Positions 59,585 to 64,000 of a DNA stretch of 64,000 nt are shown here, in pieces. The translations under genes were made by a program, and so were the position numbers. Location: positions 7,130,001-7,194,000 of the forward strand of contig NZ_CP035758.1 of assembly GCF_004208415.1 (NCBI RefSeq). The letters run 5' to 3'. The notes under the pieces were generated by a model that was not told the origin of the DNA, did not search any database, and saw only the letters and a list, made by a program, of their open reading frames with translations. The first letter of the stretch is position 1. Each line of letters begins with the position of its first letter. Source of the stretch: Ktedonosporobacter rubrisoli. Its GTDB lineage: Bacteria; Chloroflexota; Ktedonobacteria; Ktedonobacterales; Ktedonobacteraceae.

Positions 59585-61885
59585 TTGCTACATAATCGTT
59601 ACCAGATCCTTCGCACTATCGGGCAAGGAGGCATGGGAGCTGTCTACCAGGCCAAGGATCTCAAACGACAGACAACTTGCGCCATTAAGGAGATGAGCCT
59701 CTCCATGGTACCGCCGGAGGAGCGTTCTCAGGCCATCCAGAACTTTAAAATTGAAGCCGATATCTTGCGTAAGCTCAATCATCCCTATCTACCATCGTTT
59801 CATGGTTTTTTTGCCGAGCGGCAGCGCTACTTTCTAGTCATGGAATTTATCGACGGCCTGACGCTCGAAGAGATGCTTGAGCGCGAGGGCCGACCCTTCC
59901 CCGAGCGTCGAGTGCTCGGATGGGCTCGCCAGCTCTGCGATGTGCTGCAATATCTCCATGATCAGCAACCACCGATCATCTTCAGAGATATGAAGCCGGG
60001 CAATGTTATGCGTACGCGCGATGGGCGCATCAAGCTTATTGATTTTGGTATCGCACGCATCTTTCGCCCTATGATTTCCCAGGATACACAGATTCTCGGT
60101 ACACCTGGCTTTGCGCCACCGGAGCAGTACGGCAAGGCCCAGACCGATGAGCGCTCGGATATCTATTCGCTGGCGATGACGCTCTTTCAATTACTCACCA
60201 ATACGCTCTCAGAGACAGGCTTTGGCCTTGAAGATGTGCGCGCAATCAATCCTCACATCTCCCCAATGGTTGCTCGCGCTCTAGAAAAAGCTACGGCTAT
60301 GCGCCCCGAGGACCGCTACGATAGTGTGGTAGCTTTCCGACGCGCGCTGTTGGGAGAAGGTACGTTTGTCTTTGAGAACGGCGATCAGGCCACCACGCCG
60401 GATGAGCTTGCCGATTTGTGCGCCCGCTATCCTGAGGAAGCTTCGGATTATCTCTTCGATGGCGAAATTGAATTATGGCTACATGAAATCGGCGAGGTCG
60501 AACTTGAGCGTGTCGCCCGCCAGATTCGTATGATGATAAACGATCCCGCAGAAGCTCTTGAGCAATTCTTACTTATCATGGACGAGCTTGTAGAAGCTCA
60601 TCAGCATGGGTACTCGGCTACACATACCTCCCATGGTCAGGCTGGCACGGCTACTCCCGCACGTCCAGTCACCACACCTCACTGGCAGCCTCCTCGCAAA
60701 CCCACATCCCCTGTCCAGGTCAGCCCACGCACACTCGATTTTGGTCAGGTCTATCCCGGTATCTCAGCTCCGATGGCGATTACCATCCGGGTTGCCCCAG
60801 GTTTAGCGTGCAGCGGCGATATCTATGCCAATGAATCCTGGATTCTTCTTGACGAGACGCGCTTTGATGGCGAGGAAACCTATGTCAATGTGCGCATCAA
60901 CAGCACAAAGCTGCAGGGTTCAGCACACTATACCGGTACTGTCGTGATCTCGCCGGATGAGGGCAATACGCGCAAAGATATCATCGTAACAGTCGAGGCC
61001 GATATCATCGTCTTTTCTGATTCCAGCAATCCTCAGGTCCATAGCAAATTGCCTGCCGTCGCAGACGATTTCGATGAAGAAGAAGACGAGGATGCACTTA
61101 CCGAAGGAGCCTTGCTTGCTGTTCCTCCACTCAGCCAGGCACAGGTTATGGTCGAGCCAGTTCCAGAGCCTCCTCAGAGCGTGGAACCTGCTAAGAAAAC
61201 TACAGGCAAGCCCGCCGCTGCGCCACCTGCCGATCAGGCTCAGAGCAGCAAATATGCTAAAGGTAGCGGCGGCTGGGACCCTTTACCACCTGCCGTACGG
61301 CAAAAACGCTGGTTTCAATATGGCCGCACGTTTATTGCTGCACTCATGACGGCAAGCCTTGTCTATACCCTGCTCGCTCCGCTCTCACCTTCACATACAG
61401 CTCCATTACCACCTGATCCCTGGTTTGTGCTTGTTCTGGCAGGCATGGTGCCAGTGGCAACGCTGGGAACTTTAATTGCTAAATGGCCGGGTAAGAGCGA
61501 GGCCATTAATCGAGCCTGCACCGGTATGGGCGGCACATTATTTACCCTGGCCATCGCACGCTTCGCCTGGCAACTTCTCATTCATGAGAGCCTGGCCCCC
61601 TTGCAGTTCTTCTTGCTCTTGTTGATCGCGGCCAGCAGCGCCACGGCTGGCACAGCTCCGGCCATTAGCGACCAGATCATTTATGGCGTAAGCTGGGTAC
61701 TGGCCCGCACGCGCCGCAGGCTCGGCTTGACCCTGGCGGTAATTGTTGGGGCCAGCCTGGGCTATCTGCTCACCGTTGGCTTTGCTATTAGCTGGCTTAC
61801 GCTGTGTAGCCTTGTGATTGGGATAGCTACGACTGCCGGTCTGGTCTGGCGCATAGATCAATTGATGAAGCAGATGTACCCCTGA
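59585..61885 (+). CDS. Membrane serine/threonine protein kinase with beta-sandwich and C-terminal transmembrane region
   Basis: 766 residues from a TTG at 59585. Kinase domain 6-265: glycine loop GQGGMGAV (13-20), Lys35 in CAIKEM, catalytic Asp135 in FRDMKPGNVM (HRD is FRD here), DFG at 153-155, and GTPGFAPPEQYG activation end. A helical region follows, then a beta-sandwich at about 380-475 (VSPRTLDFGQVYPG... ), an acidic/Pro linker, and four or five transmembrane helices near the C-terminus (IALMTASLVYTLLAPL and later). This order is unusual: the sandwich lies on the kinase side of the membrane. No typical start codon with ribosome site, so the N-terminus is uncertain. Confidence 0.88.
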   Translation: MLHNRYQILRTIGQGGMGAVYQAKDLKRQTTCAIKEMSLSMVPPEERSQAIQNFKIEADILRKLNHPYLPSFHGFFAERQRYFLVMEFIDGLTLEEMLEREGRPFPERRVLGWARQLCDVLQYLHDQQPPIIFRDMKPGNVMRTRDGRIKLIDFGIARIFRPMISQDTQILGTPGFAPPEQYGKAQTDERSDIYSLAMTLFQLLTNTLSETGFGLEDVRAINPHISPMVARALEKATAMRPEDRYDSVVAFRRALLGEGTFVFENGDQATTPDELADLCARYPEEASDYLFDGEIELWLHEIGEVELERVARQIRMMINDPAEALEQFLLIMDELVEAHQHGYSATHTSHGQAGTATPARPVTTPHWQPPRKPTSPVQVSPRTLDFGQVYPGISAPMAITIRVAPGLACSGDIYANESWILLDETRFDGEETYVNVRINSTKLQGSAHYTGTVVISPDEGNTRKDIIVTVEADIIVFSDSSNPQVHSKLPAVADDFDEEEDEDALTEGALLAVPPLSQAQVMVEPVPEPPQSVEPAKKTTGKPAAAPPADQAQSSKYAKGSGGWDPLPPAVRQKRWFQYGRTFIAALMTASLVYTLLAPLSPSHTAPLPPDPWFVLVLAGMVPVATLGTLIAKWPGKSEAINRACTGMGGTLFTLAIARFAWQLLIHESLAPLQFFLLLLIAASSATAGTAPAISDQIIYGVSWVLARTRRRLGLTLAVIVGASLGYLLTVGFAISWLTLCSLVIGIATTAGLVWRIDQLMKQMYP

Positions 61886-61886
61886 G

Positions 61887-61924
61887 AAGCATACCTGTAT
61901 GCTTGACCCGCCAGGATTTGCGGG
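61887..61924 (+). terminator. Tandem hairpins after the kinase gene
   Basis: AAGCATAC-ct-GTATGCTT (61887-61904) and CCCGC/GCGGG (61907-61924) lie immediately after the stop. CTATACTCTTTCT follows. Probable terminator, perhaps partial, before miaA. Confidence 0.5.
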
Positions 61925-62028
61925 CTATACTCTTTCTGCCAGAAGATGGTAAAAGCTCTTGCTGCATAGAGTAGAGGGCCGATCAAGAGAGGTTGACATA
62001 AGAGTATAATTTTTCAGGGAGGCAGCGC

Positions 62029-62982
62029 TTGCCACAGCCGGATTTAATCGTTATTCTTGGCCCCACGGCATCGGGGAAAAGCTCGCTTGGGATTACCCTG
62101 GCTCAGCGGTTGAACGGAGAAATTATCTCCGCAGATTCGCGCCAGGTCTATCGAGGCCTGGATATCGGAACAGCCAAAGTAAGCCCTCAGGAGAGAGAAG
62201 CAGCGCCTCACCATTTGCTCGATGTTGCCGATCCGCGCGATGTCTATACGGTAGCACAATTTCAGCAAGCGGCGATTACTATAATTAACGATATACTGGC
62301 CCGTGGACGGCAACCCTTGCTGGTCGGTGGCTCTCCACATTACATTCAGGCCATCGTCGATAATCTTGATATCCCCCAGGTCCCTCCACAGCCAGAACTG
62401 CGGGCCCGACTTGAGGCTCGACCACTGCCCGAACTGTTAGCCCAACTTGAGGAGCTCGATCCACAGAGCGCTGCGAGCATTGATCGCCAGAATCCCCGGC
62501 GCGTTATTCGCGCACTTGAGGTTTGCCTCATTACAGGTAAGCCTTTCTCGCAGCAACGCAGCATGGCCGAGCCGCTCTATCGCAGCCTGCTTCTGGGCAT
62601 ACGCTGGCCCCGGGAAGTCCTGTATTGGCGCATTGATGAGCGCGTTGATGAGCGTATGGAACAGGGGATGGTGCAAGAGGTGCGCACGCTACTGGAGCAG
62701 GGAGTGAACCATGAGCGCATGGAGGCCCTGGGATTAGAATACCGCTTTATAGATCGCTGGCTGCGTGGCGAATTTAGCAGCGAGGCCGAGATGGTACAAC
62801 GTCTGAAATATGCTATTCATGATTTCACGCGCCGCCAGTTGACCTGGTTTCGCCGCGAACAAAGAATCCTCTGGCTGGATGGCGGTCCCGAGATGGTCCC
62901 GGAGGCCGAGCGCATCGCCAGGGCTTTTCTTGCCCAGCAAACGCTCCCAGACATTGCTACCCTTCAAGCCAAACAGATATAA
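62029..62982 (+). CDS. miaA: tRNA dimethylallyltransferase
   Basis: 317 residues, TTG start with AGGGAGG 6 bases upstream. P-loop GPTASGKSS (11-19), DSRQVYRGLDIGTAK, the DMAPP/tRNA-binding RQNPRRVIRALEV and the C-terminal FTRRQLTWFRRE. Adds a dimethylallyl group to A37 of tRNAs that read UNN codons. Normal length. Confidence 0.97.
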   Translation: MPQPDLIVILGPTASGKSSLGITLAQRLNGEIISADSRQVYRGLDIGTAKVSPQEREAAPHHLLDVADPRDVYTVAQFQQAAITIINDILARGRQPLLVGGSPHYIQAIVDNLDIPQVPPQPELRARLEARPLPELLAQLEELDPQSAASIDRQNPRRVIRALEVCLITGKPFSQQRSMAEPLYRSLLLGIRWPREVLYWRIDERVDERMEQGMVQEVRTLLEQGVNHERMEALGLEYRFIDRWLRGEFSSEAEMVQRLKYAIHDFTRRQLTWFRREQRILWLDGGPEMVPEAERIARAFLAQQTLPDIATLQAKQI

Positions 62983-63057
62983 TATTCAACAAGCTTTACC
63001 ACATCTCAGGTTGGTAGCATACAATAACGTTCCGCACAATAACATGGAGGCCTCTCT

Positions 63058-63702
63058 TTGACAGCACCAGATACCCATCGAACCTATTGGGATACAAAAG
63101 GCGTAAGCAAGACGTTCACACATCCTGTCAATTTTGCCTGGCTGGCCAAGGCGATCAAGCCACAGGCACGGATTCTCGACTATGGCTGCGGCTATGGGCG
63201 CGTTACAAGTCTGCTCTATGAGCATGGCTACCAGGATGTTGAGGGTGTGGATTTCTCGGCGCCGATGATCGAGCGCGCCCGCCTCACTCATCCAGAACTA
63301 AACTTTCGGCTGATCGAGCCCTCAGCTTTGCCTTATGCCGATGCTTCGTTCGATGCCATTCTCCTCTTTGCGCTACTCACTTGTGTGCCAGAGAATGAGG
63401 CCCAGCGCGCCTTAGTTGGAGAGCTAGGGCGTATTTTGCGTCCCGGCGGCGTGCTCTATATCAGCGATATGCTGCTTCAAACCGATGAGCGCAATCTTGC
63501 GCGCTACCAGGCCCATCAAGCCAAATACGGCGTTTATGGCATTTTCGAGACTGACGATGGCGCAATTTGCCGTCACCATGACCAGGAATGGCTAACTACG
63601 CTGCTCTCCAACTTTAGTCGTCAGGAATTCGCTGAGATCAGCGTGACAACGATGAATGGTCATGCCACCCGCGCCTTTCAATGGCTGGCCCGCAAAGAGT
63701 AA
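63058..63702 (+). CDS. Class I SAM-dependent methyltransferase
   Basis: 214 residues, TTG start with GGAGG about 7 bases upstream. Motif I ILDYGCGYGRVTSLL, acidic motif in VEGVDFSAPMIERAR, and motif IV FDAILLFALLTCVPENEAQRALVGELGRILRPGGVLYISDM. Substrate unknown. 75 bases after miaA on the same strand, so probably cotranscribed. Confidence 0.9.
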   Translation: MTAPDTHRTYWDTKGVSKTFTHPVNFAWLAKAIKPQARILDYGCGYGRVTSLLYEHGYQDVEGVDFSAPMIERARLTHPELNFRLIEPSALPYADASFDAILLFALLTCVPENEAQRALVGELGRILRPGGVLYISDMLLQTDERNLARYQAHQAKYGVYGIFETDDGAICRHHDQEWLTTLLSNFSRQEFAEISVTTMNGHATRAFQWLARKE

Positions 63703-63748
63703 TGGAGAGATCATGGCTCTCTGTGAGCAGGTAAAGCATACATCTAGC

Positions 63749-63782
63749 AGGCGAGCCAGGCTATAATCCTCCTTGCTCGCTT
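63749..63782. terminator. Hairpin between convergent genes
   Basis: AGGCGAGC (63749-63756) pairs with GCTCGCTT (63775-63782) through Watson-Crick and one G-U pair, between the methyltransferase and the minus-strand ORF. Confidence 0.5.
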
Positions 63783-63793
63783 GCATTTATGGC

Positions 63794-64000
63794 TCAATCT
63801 GGCTCAGTTTTTCGCAGAGCTTCCCGCAGTTCTTCAGGGTGCAATAAAATTCTTCTCAGCATCCCGGCAACTGCCTTAAGCGGTTCTGGGTCAACAGAGG
63901 TCATCCAGCATTCATCACTTTCCGCATCGAAATTCAATACGGCTGCCAGTTTGGGAAAGTGCATGCTCACTAATGTCTCGATCACGGCTTGCCAGGAAGC
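63794..64000 (-). CDS. Unknown protein, C-terminal part (truncated by window edge)
   Basis: The minus-strand frame is open from the window edge to a stop at 63794. A GTG at 63985 could start it (63 residues), but the frame continues upstream with coding-like residues (ASWQAVIETL), so the gene probably extends outside. Visible part: LVSMHFPKLAAVLNFDAESDECWMTSVDPEPLKAVAGMLRRILLHPEELREALRK, acidic and helical. No family recognised. Confidence 0.45.
   Translation of the reverse strand, partial: ASWQAVIETLVSMHFPKLAAVLNFDAESDECWMTSVDPEPLKAVAGMLRRILLHPEELREALRKTEPD

Noticed and set aside
61993..62010. TTGACA followed by TATAAT upstream of miaA
   Set aside because: Only 6 bases separate the boxes, so they cannot form one sigma-70 promoter, although the TATAAT alone may be a -10.
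1..64000. CRISPR array, prophage, or insertion sequence
   Set aside because: No regularly spaced repeats, no phage structural genes, no intact transposase with inverted repeats seen on either strand.

Overview
The window (64 kb, mid-GC, all calls made by eye from the sequence) looks like a chromosome segment of a soil-type, Gram-positive-like bacterium, most probably a member of the Ktedonobacteria (Chloroflexota). The reasons are a full nuoA-N operon with long linker extensions, three CGNR zinc-finger proteins, a MalT-like LuxR regulator with a distinctive N-terminal domain, a membrane serine/threonine kinase, several DinB/ClbS proteins, and many one-component regulators each beside one or two enzyme or transporter genes. 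The taxonomic call is an inference from gene content only.

Layout. 1-4.2 kb: a truncated amino-acid permease, a sugar-lactone oxidase next to a fold-III PLP enzyme, and a TetR regulator. 4.4-6.5 kb: a lone 5S rRNA gene, then a CGNR protein divergent from an epoxide-hydrolase-like gene with a large dyad on the promoter. 6.6-12.6 kb: two peptidases, two DinB-like proteins and a second CGNR gene. 12.7-28.4 kb: the complete 14-subunit NADH dehydrogenase (complex I) operon on the minus strand, driven by a near-consensus sigma-70 promoter, with folded intercistronic regions between nuoB/nuoC, nuoC/nuoD and nuoJ/nuoK. 28.6-34.2 kb: a third CGNR gene divergent from a CynX-like exporter, a phosphoribosyltransferase, an NmrA-like reductase, a berberine-bridge-type oxidase and a small conserved-looking protein. 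34.3-41.7 kb: a 1060-residue LuxR/MalT regulator, a secreted I36-like protein, a DinB protein, a Dabb protein, and an XRE regulator divergent from three small genes of unknown function.

41.9-45.3 kb: a TetR/ABC-exporter operon with repeated TAGTCA sites. 45.5-48.1 kb: a fused GlcD-GlcE glycolate-oxidase-like protein. 48.4-54.3 kb: a single-domain response regulator, an alpha/beta hydrolase, an MFS exporter with a possible transcription attenuator in its leader, an AraC regulator, an aldo/keto reductase and an exonuclease. 54.4-57.0 kb: a MarR gene remnant, a luciferase-like oxidoreductase and a PadR regulator whose promoters share the same 16-bp dyads. 57.2-57.4 kb: tRNA-Val and tRNA-Leu. 57.7-64 kb: a membrane muramidase-like protein, a membrane Ser/Thr kinase, miaA, a methyltransferase and a truncated ORF.

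No CRISPR array, intact insertion sequence, prophage or recognised defence island was seen. The strongest candidates for something undescribed are the folded RNA between nuoB and nuoC, the attenuator-like leader of the exporter at 50.07 kb, the XRE plus three-small-gene cassette at 39.5-41.7 kb, and the self-consistent regulator/operator pairs (PadR-LLM, CGNR-hydrolase).
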